A stretch of 64,000 nt of DNA. Origin: Elusimicrobiales bacterium (GTDB lineage Bacteria > Elusimicrobiota > Elusimicrobia > Elusimicrobiales > UBA9959). The DNA is taken from NCBI GenBank assembly GCA_028688015.1, contig JAQTZB010000001.1, positions 413,663 to 477,662 of the forward strand, given 5' to 3'. The notes beneath the pieces are model-generated. The model made no database searches, had not been told where the DNA came from, and worked only from the letters and a program-made list of their open reading frames with translations. Shown here piece by piece: positions 1 through 8,298 of the stretch (its first letter is position 1; every line of letters starts with the position of its first letter). Both the position numbers and the translations under genes were made by a program.

Positions 1-638
1 ATCGCCGAAACCGCTTTGGCCGACCAGTACAGCGCGAGCACCGCGAAGACGTATTCGGCCGCGGTGTAGGCCCGCACCGAACCGGCCAGCGCCGCCGCCG
101 CGCCGCAGAGGTCCCCGGCCACCGCGAGCACGGAAACTGAAAGCAGGCATTTTACCAGCCCCGGGAAGGCTTTCCTGTCGGAATAGCCGGCCCAGCCAGC
201 GGCGAGCGCGGCAGCGGCGGCAGCGGCGATCCCCGCGGCGCGCCTGCCGCCTCCGGCGCCGTGCAGGGCCGCCGCCAGGAGCCCGAAGGCGCCGATACAG
301 GCGGCGGCGCCGGCGAGGCGGACCGAAAGCCGCCCGCCGCCCAGGAAACGGGCCAGCGCGGAGACGAGGGCGCTGAGGAAAAGCGTCAAGGCCAGCCCGC
401 CGGCCAGCGCCGCTGGAAAGTAATAAAAGAAGCCGCGGTTGCGGTTAAGGGAAAAGCCTTCCAGGGAATCGGCCAGGTACTGCGGCGGCAGCAGCGTGAA
501 AAGCAGCGCGGCCAGGCAGATGGAAAGCGCGTAGACGCCCAGCGGCCAGCCCCAGCCCCGGCGCCCCGCCGCCAGCTCGCTGAAAGCGGCTTCCGGCTTC
601 AGCAGCACTTTGAAAGGAAAGGAATCAGTCATAGACAT
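1..638 (-). CDS. Polytopic membrane protein, Yip1-like, partial (C-terminus beyond window)
   Basis: The reading frame starts at 638 (or an in-frame ATG at 632) and stays open to the window edge, giving about 210 residues. It begins with a short cytoplasmic segment (MSMTDSFPFKVLLKPEAAF) and then alternates long hydrophobic Ala/Leu/Gly-rich stretches with short polar loops, so several membrane helices are expected. The N-terminal pattern of a few polar residues before the first helix resembles Yip1/YIP1-domain proteins, but this is a weak match. The start lies 8 bases after the mnmE stop, so it is probably the last gene of the rpmH-mnmE transcription unit. Function unknown. Confidence 0.6.
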   Translation of the reverse strand, partial: MSMTDSFPFKVLLKPEAAFSELAAGRRGWGWPLGVYALSICLAALLFTLLPPQYLADSLEGFSLNRNRGFFYYFPAALAGGLALTLFLSALVSALARFLGGGRLSVRLAGAAACIGAFGLLAAALHGAGGGRRAAGIAAAAAAALAAGWAGYSDRKAFPGLVKCLLSVSVLAVAGDLCGAAAALAGSVRAYTAAEYVFAVLALYWSAKAVSA

Positions 639-646
639 ACGGCCGC

Positions 647-2017
647 CTATTTCCCGACGCAAAAATTGCTGAACACGCCGGCCAGCACTTCCTCCGGCGC
701 GGTCTCGCCCAGCACTTCCGCAAGCGCGGCCAGGGCCCCGCGCAGGTGCTCGGCGGCCAGCTCCAGCGGCGGGGTTTTACCGCGCAGCCTGCCGGGGAGC
801 AGGGCCAGTTCGTCCGCGGCGCGCGAGAGGGCCGCGTAATGCCTGGCCGAGGTGACCACGGCCTGCGCCCCGTCGCGGAAGACCTTCTTCTGCTCGGCGA
901 TCAGCGCCGTCTTCAGGCGCGCCAGGCCTTCTCCGGTCCTGGCTGAAATCCTGAGCGCACCGGCCGGGTGAGGGTCTTTCGCGGGCAGGTCGGCCTTGCT
1001 GCGCAGGCGCAGCAGCCGCGCGCCCGCCGGCGCCAGGCGCGCGGCTTCCAGCGCGGCGCCGCGGTCGGCCGGAGTCTCGGACGCGGAAGAATCTTTTACG
1101 AGCAGCACGGCGTCCGCTTTCTCCAGGGCGCGGCGCGCGCGGCGCATGCCTTCGCGCTCCAGCGGCGAGCCCGCCCTGCGGCTGAGGCCGGCGGTGTCCG
1201 TGAAAACAACTTTGAAGCCGTCTATTTCCAGCTCGGCCTCCAGCGTGTCGCGCGTGGTGCCGGCCTGCTTGGAGACCATGGCCCGGTCGCAGCCCAGCAG
1301 GGCGTTGAGCAGGGAGGATTTGCCGGAGTTGGGCGCGCCGGCGATGACCACCTTCAGCCCGTCGCGGATGCCCCGCCCGGCGGCGTAGCCGGCGGCCAGC
1401 GCAGCGGCCTTGCTCCGCGCCGCCGCGGCCGCGCGGGCGAAAGCCCTGAGCTCCAGCGCGGGCTGCTCCTCGTAGGAATCGTCGAGGCGCGCTTCGAGCT
1501 GCGCCAGGAGCCCGACCAGCGCTTCCTTGATGGCGCGCACCTCGCGCGAAAGGCCCCCCTCCGCCTGGGTGAGGGCGGCCCGGTGGGCGGCCTCGGAGCC
1601 GGATTCTATCAGCTGGCCGACGGCCTCGGCCTGGGCCAGGTCCAGCTTGCCGTTGAGGAAGGCGCGCAGCGTGAACTCGCCGGGGCCGGCGGGTCTGGCG
1701 CCGTGCTTAACGGCCATGTTCAGGATTGTCCGGATTATATAGGGCGAGCCGTGGCAGGTAATTTCTACCGTGTCCTCGCCGGTGTAGCTGGCCGGGCCGC
1801 GGAAGAAGACGGCGACCGCCCTGTCTACCAGGCGTTCTCCGTCGCGCACGGCCAGCAGGCGCGCCTGCCCGTGCGGCGGGTCACTGGGCGCGGGGCGCAG
1901 AAAGCCGGCGGCCGCGGCGAAGGCGCCCGGGCCGGACATGCGCAGGACGGCCAGCGCGCCCGCCCCGGGGGGCGTCGCCTGTGCCACTATAGTGTCGCTG
2001 GTTTCCGGCAGTATCAT
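647..2017 (-). CDS. mnmE: tRNA modification GTPase MnmE (TrmE)
   Basis: MnmE works with MnmG to install the 5-(carboxymethyl)aminomethyl group on wobble uridine 34 of several tRNAs. The protein starts with the typical DTIVAQATPPG tetrahydrofolate-binding domain, has a G domain inserted in a helical domain (P-loop GAPNSGKSS near residue 226, DTAG near 272) and ends FCVGK, the family's C-terminal catalytic Cys. The fourth G motif reads SKAD instead of NKxD. I chose ATG 2017 because it places DTIVA close to the N-terminus; a GTG at 2056 is in frame but lies inside a hairpin. There is no clear Shine-Dalgarno. It follows jag, as in many bacteria. Confidence 0.95.
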   Translation of the reverse strand: MILPETSDTIVAQATPPGAGALAVLRMSGPGAFAAAAGFLRPAPSDPPHGQARLLAVRDGERLVDRAVAVFFRGPASYTGEDTVEITCHGSPYIIRTILNMAVKHGARPAGPGEFTLRAFLNGKLDLAQAEAVGQLIESGSEAAHRAALTQAEGGLSREVRAIKEALVGLLAQLEARLDDSYEEQPALELRAFARAAAAARSKAAALAAGYAAGRGIRDGLKVVIAGAPNSGKSSLLNALLGCDRAMVSKQAGTTRDTLEAELEIDGFKVVFTDTAGLSRRAGSPLEREGMRRARRALEKADAVLLVKDSSASETPADRGAALEAARLAPAGARLLRLRSKADLPAKDPHPAGALRISARTGEGLARLKTALIAEQKKVFRDGAQAVVTSARHYAALSRAADELALLPGRLRGKTPPLELAAEHLRGALAALAEVLGETAPEEVLAGVFSNFCVGK

Positions 2018-2029
2018 GCTTAAAATGAG

Positions 2030-2062
2030 AACGGCGTGACAGCTACCCGCCGTCACGCCGTT
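2030..2062 (-). terminator. Stem-loop between jag and mnmE
   Basis: Perfect 11-bp inverted repeat (AACGGCGTGAC / GTCACGCCGTT) with an 11-base loop, lying between the jag stop and the mnmE start. On the minus strand it is followed by CTCATTTT, a weak U tract, so it may be a leaky terminator or an attenuator that lowers mnmE expression rather than a full stop. Confidence 0.5.
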
Positions 2063-2076
2063 TTGACCGCGAGCCC

Positions 2077-3171
2077 TTACTTCTGCTCGGTGGTCGTCTG
2101 CTCGGGCTGCACGGCGGCGGCCTCTTCGGCCTGCTGCGGTACCGGCTGCTCCGCGGGAGCCGGCTGCGCAACCTCCTGCTGGGCGGCGGCCTGCGGTTCC
2201 TTGTGCGTCGCGGTCTTGCGGATTACGACCTTGCGCCAGCGGCCTTCGCCCTCGGAGACGGTCTCCATGTCGGGGTAGTTGGCCTTCACGAGGTTATGCA
2301 CTATCTTGCGCATCGAGGCGGGCATCGGGTCCAGGCGGCTGGAGACGCTGCCGGCGCGGGCTTCGCGCACGGCCTCTTCCACGCGGGCGGCTATTTCTTT
2401 TTCCTTGCTGTCCCAGTAGCCGCCGGTGTCCAGGCGCAGGGCCAGGTGCGGCTCGCGCTTGCGGCTGACTATCGAGTTGAGGATGAACTGCAGCGACTGC
2501 AGGCCGCGGCCGTTATCCTCGGTGAAGGCGGCCGGCTCGGCGCAGTCGAACCGGATGAACAGCAGGTTCTCCGCGGTGTCGAGTTTGGCCTCGGTTATGG
2601 TCGCTTCGACGCCCATCAGCGTGAGCATCTTGAGCAGCGCGGTCTTGGCGTGCTCCACGGGGTCCTGCGCGGGCTGGATGGCCTGGTAGTCCGCGCCGAG
2701 GGGCTCTTCCTGGTAGACGCGGTCGTTGCGGGACATGCGGTCCTCGCGGTGGGGCCGCTCGGAGTGGGTGGTCTCCTCCTGCGGGGGCAGGCGGGCGTCC
2801 TCGTAACCGTAACGGCCGGGGCGCCTGGGGGCTGCCGCCGAGGGGCGCTCGCCGCGCCCTTCGCTGCGGCCGCCGGGGCGTCCGCCGCGTCCGCCGGAGC
2901 GTCCGCCGCGTCCGCCGCGGTCACCGCCGCGCCCGCCGCGGTCGCCGCCGCGTCCGCCGGGGCGGCTGCCGCGGGGCTCTTCGCTGCGGCTCTCGCCCCA
3001 GCGCTTTTCCCTGAGTATGACGCAGGCTTTCTTGGCCCCAATGCCTAAGAAGCCGCTTTTGCCTTCGCTGACGACTACGACTTCAACCTGGTCGCGCCGG
3101 AGGCCGAGCTCTGCAAGGCCTTTTTCGACGGCGTCCTGTATGGTTTTCGCTTCTGTCTTGGTTTCTCTCAT
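2077..3171 (-). CDS. jag: RNA-binding protein Jag/KhpB (Jag_N, KH, R3H domains)
   Basis: Jag/KhpB is a cytoplasmic RNA-binding protein linked to cell elongation and membrane insertion. The sequence shows a Jag_N domain at about residues 1-52 (VSEGKSGFLGIGAKKACV), a very basic Arg/Gly-repeat linker at about 62-110 (repeated RGGRGGDR), a KH domain at about 175-245 (GRGLQSLQFILN) and an R3H domain at about 250-320 (MRKIVHNLV), then an Ala/Gln/Glu-rich tail. The RGG linker is longer than usual (364 residues in total, while typical Jag is 200-300) and could bind RNA itself. AAGGAG lies 9 bases before ATG 3171. It is cotranscribed downstream of yidC. Confidence 0.93.
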   Translation of the reverse strand: MRETKTEAKTIQDAVEKGLAELGLRRDQVEVVVVSEGKSGFLGIGAKKACVILREKRWGESRSEEPRGSRPGGRGGDRGGRGGDRGGRGGRSGGRGGRPGGRSEGRGERPSAAAPRRPGRYGYEDARLPPQEETTHSERPHREDRMSRNDRVYQEEPLGADYQAIQPAQDPVEHAKTALLKMLTLMGVEATITEAKLDTAENLLFIRFDCAEPAAFTEDNGRGLQSLQFILNSIVSRKREPHLALRLDTGGYWDSKEKEIAARVEEAVREARAGSVSSRLDPMPASMRKIVHNLVKANYPDMETVSEGEGRWRKVVIRKTATHKEPQAAAQQEVAQPAPAEQPVPQQAEEAAAVQPEQTTTEQK

Positions 3172-3204
3172 TTGAGTGTCTCCTTACTTTCTACCGCAAA
3201 TAAA

Positions 3205-4746
3205 TCAGGCCATATTCTTCTGCAGGTACATGCTCTGCGCGAAGCCCCAGGTGCTGTTGATAAGCCAGTACAGGACCAGCCCCGACGGGAAGGACAGGAA
3301 CATGAAGGTGAAGATGACCGGCATCCACTTCATCATGGCCGCCTGCGCGGGGTCGGAGGTCTGCGGGCTCAGGTGCTGCTGCAGGAACATGACGCCGCCC
3401 ATGACCAGGGGCAGCACGTAGAAGGGGTCCTTGGAGGACAGGTCCTTTATCCAGAAGAAGAACGGCGCGCCGTGGAGGCTCCAGGAGTTGCGCAGCGCCG
3501 TGAACAGCGCGAAGAACACCGGGATCTGCAGCAGCATCGGCAGGCAGCCGCCGAGCGGGTTGGTGCCGTGGCGCTTGTAGAGGTCCATCACCTCGCGGTT
3601 CATGCGCTGCGGGTCGTCCTTGTACATCTTCTGGATGGACTGCATCTCCGGCTGGATCTTCTTCATCACGGCCATGGCCTTGTAGCTCTTGAAGCTGAGC
3701 GGCGTGAGGAGGATCTGGATGATGACGCTCAGGATGATGATGGCGATGCCGTAGTTGCCGGTGAGCTTGTGGAAGTAGATCAGCGAGGAGTTGGCGAACT
3801 TGGCCAGCGGCGCGAAGAAGCCGAAATCAACGGAGCGGTCGAGGCCGAAGCCCAGCTTCTGCAGCAGGGCGTGATCCTTGGGCCCGAGGTAGAAAAGCGT
3901 GGTCCAGACGGCCGTCTCGCCGGGGCGGAGCGCGGAGCCGGGCATCGGCACCGCCAGCACGGGGGTCTTTTCGCTCTTGCCCACTTTCTCGTCGCGGCGC
4001 AGCGGGCGGGTGGTCTTGAAGCTCGGGTTGGCGAAGGCGGCGAGGAAGTAGCGGTTGTTGAGCCCCGCCCAGACCCAGTCGTTCTGGGCCGGCTCGTCGT
4101 CCTTTATCTTTTCCAGGGTCGGATGCTTGCGGCCGCTTTCCTGGAAGGTGTAGACGGCCTTGAGCTCCGCCTCGTTCTCCTTCATCTCGCTCTTAACCGT
4201 GTCGAGGCCGGGACCGATGCGGAGTTCCCACGGGGCCAGCGACTGCGGCGAGCCGGAGGTGTTGACGGCCTGTATCTCCAGGGCCGTGACGCCTTCGTCG
4301 CCGGTGAGGGTGAATTTCTTGGTGACCCGGATCGGGCCTTGCTGCGAAACGAACTCCACGGACCTGTCGGTTCTGGCTTTCAGGGCGAACTTGCCGGGAA
4401 AGGAGGCGTAGAGGAAGCCGCGCTGCGGGTCCGGCACCAGTTCCACCGGGGCGACGGGGCCCTGGTAGACGGCGCTGGCGAGGGAGGCTGTTTCGGCGTT
4501 GAAGGTGTACTCGGCCTTGCCGGCGGAGAGCTTGACTGCTTTCTGCTTCCAGTCGGCCGGGAGCGGGGCCGGCTCGGCCTGGGCGGCCGCAGCGCCGGTC
4601 TGCGCGGCAGCAGCGGGCTGTGAACTTTGCGCGGCCTGGGCCTGCTGCGCGGGCTGCGGCTTCGGCAGCCGCTTTTCCATGAAAGAGTACCAGCCTATGT
4701 AGACCAGCGACGACAGGACTACGGCGAGTATAAGATTTTTATTCAT
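3205..4746 (-). CDS. yidC: Membrane protein insertase YidC
   Basis: YidC inserts and folds inner-membrane proteins, alone or with SecYEG. The 513-residue length and an N-terminal anchor (residues 6-25, LILAVVLSSLVYIGWY) followed by a large periplasmic beta-domain (about 45-310) mark the Gram-negative type. The conserved insertase core follows, with GNYGIAIIILSVIIQ, PEMQSIQKMYKDDPQRMN, the NPLGGCLPMLLQIPVFFALF helix and the final FPSGLVLYWLINS helix. It lacks the long basic C-terminal tail of YidC2 types. GGGAGG precedes ATG 4746. It lies between yidD and jag, the canonical order. Confidence 0.97.
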   Translation of the reverse strand: MNKNLILAVVLSSLVYIGWYSFMEKRLPKPQPAQQAQAAQSSQPAAAAQTGAAAAQAEPAPLPADWKQKAVKLSAGKAEYTFNAETASLASAVYQGPVAPVELVPDPQRGFLYASFPGKFALKARTDRSVEFVSQQGPIRVTKKFTLTGDEGVTALEIQAVNTSGSPQSLAPWELRIGPGLDTVKSEMKENEAELKAVYTFQESGRKHPTLEKIKDDEPAQNDWVWAGLNNRYFLAAFANPSFKTTRPLRRDEKVGKSEKTPVLAVPMPGSALRPGETAVWTTLFYLGPKDHALLQKLGFGLDRSVDFGFFAPLAKFANSSLIYFHKLTGNYGIAIIILSVIIQILLTPLSFKSYKAMAVMKKIQPEMQSIQKMYKDDPQRMNREVMDLYKRHGTNPLGGCLPMLLQIPVFFALFTALRNSWSLHGAPFFFWIKDLSSKDPFYVLPLVMGGVMFLQQHLSPQTSDPAQAAMMKWMPVIFTFMFLSFPSGLVLYWLINSTWGFAQSMYLQKNMA

Positions 4747-4784
4747 TTAACCTCCCGCTGCTGCGGAAGGCTTCTCTGGTGGCG

Positions 4785-5027
4785 TCAGGGGACCGGGTCG
4801 TAACCGCCCGGAGAGAAAGGACGACAGCGGGAGAGGCGGCTTGCGGCCAGCCTCCCCCCTTTTAAAATCCCGTGTTTGCCGAGCGCCTGGAACGCGTACT
4901 CGGAGCAGGACGGGTGGAACCGGCAGGTTCCCGGCCCGAGGGCGGGCCTAAACGTCCTGTATGCCGAGCGCAGCGTGAGCAGCGCGAGCGATTGAAGATT
5001 TTTCGCAACGGTCTTATCTGCCGTCAT
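4785..5027 (-). CDS. yidD: Membrane protein insertion efficiency factor YidD
   Basis: This small (80 aa) amphipathic inner-membrane-associated protein helps YidC-dependent insertion. The signature CRFHPSCSEYAFQALGKHG followed by GGRLAASRLSRCRPF and GGYDPVP at the very end is typical. It overlaps the 3' end of rnpA by 14 bases, which suggests translational coupling, and it precedes yidC by 38 bases. Confidence 0.95.
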   Translation of the reverse strand: MTADKTVAKNLQSLALLTLRSAYRTFRPALGPGTCRFHPSCSEYAFQALGKHGILKGGRLAASRLSRCRPFSPGGYDPVP

Positions 5028-5373
5028 CGTTAAGGCGCGCCCTCAGCCGGACAGTTTCCAGCTCTTTGCGGGCCTGGGCCAGGTTTTCCATGGCGCAGCC
5101 CGCTTTGGGATAAATGATAAGGCGCGTGCCTTCCTTTAACTCTTTTCTATCCAGCCTGAACGCTTCCCTAAGAAGCCTTTTTAACCTGTTCCGCTTCACG
5201 GCCCCGCCGGTCTTTTTTGAGACCATCAGGCCGATCTTTTTTTCTTTGACCGCGCCTTTGGAATGCCAGGCCACCAGTTCCCTGGTGGCGATCTTGTTCC
5301 CGGCGTCGAAAACGGCCTCGAACTCTTTTTTAAGCCGGAGGCGTGAAGCTCTTGAAAAGGCGAACTGTTTCAC
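5014..5373 (-). CDS. rnpA: Ribonuclease P protein component
   Basis: RnpA is the protein cofactor of RNase P, which matures tRNA 5' ends. The sequence has the expected FSRASRLRLKKEFEAVF N-terminus, the IGLMVSKKTGGAVKRNRLKRL core with the RNR motif (KRNRLKRLLREAFR), and LIIYPKAG. I chose GTG 5373 (giving MKQFAFSRASRL), which matches family length. A TTG at 5388, 3 bases after the rpmH stop, is the alternative. It lies directly after rpmH and overlaps yidD. Confidence 0.93.
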   Translation of the reverse strand: MKQFAFSRASRLRLKKEFEAVFDAGNKIATRELVAWHSKGAVKEKKIGLMVSKKTGGAVKRNRLKRLLREAFRLDRKELKEGTRLIIYPKAGCAMENLAQARKELETVRLRARLNDDGR

Positions 5374-5391
5374 TGTAACCCGGTACAAGTC

Positions 5392-5538
5392 TTACGACTT
5401 TATATCGGGTATCAGGGTCCAGCGGCCCTTGGCGCGCCGGCGGGCGAGGGTTTTCCTGCCGCCCTTGGTCTTCATCTTGGCCCGGAAGCCGATGTGCTTT
5501 TTGCGTTTCTTAACATTAGGTCTGTAAGTAGGTAACAT
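5392..5538 (-). CDS. rpmH: 50S ribosomal protein L34
   Basis: This 48-residue very basic protein starts [20 protein letters not shown] and continues [19 protein letters not shown], the L34 signature. L34 usually starts MKRTYQP, so the MLPTYRP start is slightly divergent. The gene was read directly from the minus strand because it is short. It is the first gene of the rnpA-yidD-yidC-jag unit and its ATG sits 9 bases after a perfect -10 box. Confidence 0.95.
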   Translation of the reverse strand: MLPTYRPNVKKRKKHIGFRAKMKTKGGRKTLARRRAKGRWTLIPDIKS

Positions 5539-5547
5539 AGTGCCTCA

Positions 5548-5577
5548 ATTATATAATTTAGGTTCTATCTAAAGCAA
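5548..5577 (-). promoter_or_regulatory. Predicted sigma-70 promoter of the rpmH operon
   Basis: On the minus strand TTGCTT (5577-5572), an 18-base spacer and TATAAT (5553-5548) stand in an A+T-rich island. Only 9 bases separate the -10 box from the rpmH ATG, so transcription should start within about 3 bases of the start codon. The GAGG just before the ATG may therefore not even be transcribed. Confidence 0.55.
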
Positions 5578-5592
5578 CTGCGCCGCGGCCGC

Positions 5593-6981
5593 TTATTTAG
5601 CGCTCCGGAAATATTCGGTGATGTGGGCCGCGAGCTTGTCGGCGTGCACGCGGACCTGCTTCATCGTGTCGCGGTCGCGTATCGTCACGGTGCCTTCGGC
5701 CTCCTTGTTCTCCCCCTTGCCGATCGTGTCGAAGTCCACCGTGACGCAGAGCGGGGTGCCCACCTCGTCGTGCCTGCGGTAGCTCTTGCCGATGTTGCCG
5801 GAATTCTCGTAATAGATCCTGCCGAGGCCGAGCTTCAGCAGCAGGTCCTTGAGCCCCTTGGCCTTCTCCACGATCTCGGGCTTGTTGCGGGCCAGCGGGA
5901 TCACCGCCACCTTGATGGGCGAGAGGTGCGGGCGGAGCTTCAGCACGATGCGGTCGGTGCCGTTCTCCAGCTTCTCCTCGGTGTAGGCCTCGGTCAGCAC
6001 GGCCAGGACGCCGCGGTCCACTCCGGCCGAGGGCTCGATGACGAAAGGCACCAGCGGCTTCTGTGTGACCGGGTCCGGCGCGGTCAGCTTGACCACGGAA
6101 TCCATGTTCTCCTCGACGCGCGCCTTGAGGCCCAGCTCCTGCGGGTTCTTGGAATGGGACCCCAGGTCGAAGTCGGTCCTGTTGGCCACGCCCTCCAGTT
6201 CCTCCATGCCGTGCGGGAAGCGGTAGAGGATGTCCACGGTGGCCTTCGCGTAATGGGCCAGCTCTTCTTTGCCCTGCTCGTACTGCTGCAGGTTGGCGCT
6301 CTCGAGGCCCTGCGCTTTCCACCAGGCCACGCGGGCCTCTACCCACTTCTTATGCCATTCGTCGTCGGTGCCGGGCAGCACGAAGAACTCCAGCTCCATC
6401 TGCTCGAACTCGCGCACGCGGAACACGAAGTTCTTGGGCGTGATCTCGTTGCGGAAGGCCTTGCCTATCTGAGCGATGCCGAACGGCAGCTTGTTCGAGG
6501 TGGAATCCATCACGTTCTTGAAATTGCAGAAGATGCCCTGCGCGGTCTCGGGGCGCAGGTAGGCGAAATGCTCGTCGTCGGCGACCGGGCCCACGGTGGT
6601 CTTGAACATCAGGTTGAAAGGCCTGGGCTCGGTGAGGTCGGCGGCGCCGCACTTCTCGCACTTGCCGTCCTTCACCTGGTCGGCGCGCCAGCGGCTCTTG
6701 CACTTGCGGCAGTCCACCATCGGGTCCGAGAAGGTGGCCTCGTGCCCGGAATGCTTCAGCACGGAGCGGTGGGTGAGGATGGCCGCGTCCAGGCCCTCGA
6801 TGTCGTCGCGCTCGTAGACCATGGCCCGCCACCAGGCGGCCTTGAGGTTGTTCTTGAGCTCCACGCCGAGCGGGCCGTAATCGTAGACGCCCTGCAGGCC
6901 GCCGTAGATGTCCGAGCTCTGGAAGATGAACCCCCGCCTTTTGCAGAGGTTGACCAGCGAGTCCATGGTTGTTGCGGGCAT
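5593..6981 (-). CDS. glyS: Glycyl-tRNA synthetase, single-chain (alpha2) type
   Basis: This class II synthetase charges tRNA-Gly. At 462 aa with [13 protein letters not shown] near the N-terminus, [11 protein letters not shown], the motif-2 region [25 protein letters not shown] and a C-terminal anticodon-binding domain, it is the homodimeric archaeal/eukaryal-like GlyRS, not the bacterial alpha2beta2 form. Cys 91, 94, 108 and 111 (CRKC, CEKC) form a likely zinc site. ATG 6981 has AGGAGA 8-9 bases upstream; longer in-frame starts up to 7086 have no support. Its presence makes the GlyQ/GlyS-like genes at 7786-9119 dispensable for charging. Confidence 0.96.
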   Translation of the reverse strand: MPATTMDSLVNLCKRRGFIFQSSDIYGGLQGVYDYGPLGVELKNNLKAAWWRAMVYERDDIEGLDAAILTHRSVLKHSGHEATFSDPMVDCRKCKSRWRADQVKDGKCEKCGAADLTEPRPFNLMFKTTVGPVADDEHFAYLRPETAQGIFCNFKNVMDSTSNKLPFGIAQIGKAFRNEITPKNFVFRVREFEQMELEFFVLPGTDDEWHKKWVEARVAWWKAQGLESANLQQYEQGKEELAHYAKATVDILYRFPHGMEELEGVANRTDFDLGSHSKNPQELGLKARVEENMDSVVKLTAPDPVTQKPLVPFVIEPSAGVDRGVLAVLTEAYTEEKLENGTDRIVLKLRPHLSPIKVAVIPLARNKPEIVEKAKGLKDLLLKLGLGRIYYENSGNIGKSYRRHDEVGTPLCVTVDFDTIGKGENKEAEGTVTIRDRDTMKQVRVHADKLAAHITEYFRSAK

Positions 6982-7091
6982 TAAATTATCTCCTGTTTGT
7001 CGCGCGCGGCCGCGCGCCGATGGCGCCGCGGCAAAATACGATTTTAGCATATTCCCCCACGGGCGCCGGGCCCCCTGGCGGCCCAAATTTG

Positions 7092-7103
7092 TAGAATAGG
7101 GCC
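7092..7103 (+). promoter_or_regulatory. Possible leaderless -10 box of recO
   Basis: TAGAAT (7092-7097) is followed by exactly 6 bases and then the recO ATG. No -35 box and no Shine-Dalgarno are visible. The geometry matches the stronger promoter at 42995-43023 and would give a leaderless mRNA. Confidence 0.35.
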
Positions 7104-7730
7104 ATGATCTTCTGCGATTACGGGATAGTGCTGCAGCGGCGGCCGCTCAGGGAGAGCGACCGCATCGTCACGGTCTTTACGCTGGAGCACGGCAAACTGG
7201 AGGTCAATTTCAAGAGCGTGCGGCTGGCCAAGGGCAAGCTGCGCGCGCTCAGCGAGGCCTTCTGCTCCGGCGACTACCGGTTCTTCCTTAAGAAGGGCTC
7301 CAACTTCCCGGTCTGCACCGGCGGGCGCACCCTCAGCGTGTTCGGCGGGATCAGGGCGGACCTCGAGCGCCTTTACCTGGCGCAGCATTACTGCGAGGTG
7401 ATCAACAAGCTCACGCCGGCGGCGGAACCGTCGCCGCAGAAATACGCGCTGCTGCTGGGCGCGCTGGAGGACCTGGACGCCTGCGGGCCGGCCTTCTGGC
7501 TGCGCCGCGCGTTCACGCTGCGGGCGCTGGATTTCGCCGGCTTCGGGTTCAAAGAGACGGCCGCCGGCCCCGAGGCGAGGCTTTGGGATACTTTGCATTC
7601 CGGCAGCTGGACCGCCGTGCGGGCGCTGCCCGACGACGAACCTGCCGCCGCCTTCGTGGACGGCTTGTTCGCCCGCTTCTTCGGCGAGCATATCGGCATA
7701 GACCTGCGCACGCTGCCTTTCGTTAAATAA
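7104..7730 (+). CDS. recO: DNA repair protein RecO
   Basis: RecO loads RecA onto SSB-coated single-stranded DNA with RecR/RecF. The N-terminal OB-fold shows [27 protein letters not shown], and a helical domain follows. At 208 aa it is at the short end of the family, and I see no CxxC zinc finger. It is divergent from glyS and is followed by the GlyQ-like and GlyS-like genes, an arrangement that recalls the recO-glyQ-glyS order of many bacteria. Confidence 0.9.
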   Translation: MIFCDYGIVLQRRPLRESDRIVTVFTLEHGKLEVNFKSVRLAKGKLRALSEAFCSGDYRFFLKKGSNFPVCTGGRTLSVFGGIRADLERLYLAQHYCEVINKLTPAAEPSPQKYALLLGALEDLDACGPAFWLRRAFTLRALDFAGFGFKETAAGPEARLWDTLHSGSWTAVRALPDDEPAAAFVDGLFARFFGEHIGIDLRTLPFVK

Positions 7731-7785
7731 GGCTCGCCCCAAAGATGTACAATATCGTTTGCCGGGAGGCCCCGGCGGAGGCGGA

Positions 7786-8298
7786 GTGGACTTCCAGGAC
7801 ATAATTTTAAAACTGAACCAATACTGGGCTAAACAGGGCTGCGCTGTCCTGCCGCCCGGCCCTGCCGCGGACTTTACGGCGCATCAGGCCCCCCTGTCCC
7901 TCGCCGGCGCGGCCCGCGCGCTGCCGGGAGCCGGCGGCGAAGAAAAGTTCCCGGGGCGCTACCGCTACCTGGTGCTCCTGCGCCCGGCCCCGCCGGATAT
8001 CAGGCGGGTTTTCCTGAACTCTTTTAAGGCGGCCGGCCTCGACAGGACCGAGCACGACGTGCGCTGGCTGGCTGACAGCCGGGAGGCGGGCCGCGGCTGG
8101 GAGGTCCTGCTGGACGGCTTGCCCGCCGCGCGGTTCGCCTACCTGCCGGAGCCGGGCCAGGCCTGCGTGGAGCTGGCTTTTTCCCTTGAGCGCCTGGCCC
8201 TGGCCTCGCAGCGCAAGAAAAATATTTCCGACCTCTCCTGGGCGGGCCGCCTGACCTACGGCGACCTGCACCGCGGACCCGGCGCGGAGGGCGAATGA
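7786..8298 (+). CDS. GlyQ-like protein: shrunken homologue of GlyRS alpha subunit
   Basis: The 170-residue product starts MDFQDIILKLNQYWAKQGC, as glycyl-tRNA synthetase alpha subunits do. It keeps RPAPPDIRRVFLNSFKAAGLDRTEHDVRW, GWEVLLDG and a motif-3-like ELAFSLERLAL. The catalytic centre is gone: the YDIEVGAGTFNP segment and the GRYGENPNRLQHYYQFQ segment have collapsed to GRYRYLVLL, and the protein is about 60% of the normal ~290 aa. GTG 7786 is preceded by GGAGGCGGA and fits the family start. The frame is intact, so it is either a slowly decaying relic or repurposed, for example for RNA binding. It overlaps the next gene by 4 bases. Confidence 0.8.
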   Translation: MDFQDIILKLNQYWAKQGCAVLPPGPAADFTAHQAPLSLAGAARALPGAGGEEKFPGRYRYLVLLRPAPPDIRRVFLNSFKAAGLDRTEHDVRWLADSREAGRGWEVLLDGLPAARFAYLPEPGQACVELAFSLERLALASQRKKNISDLSWAGRLTYGDLHRGPGAEGE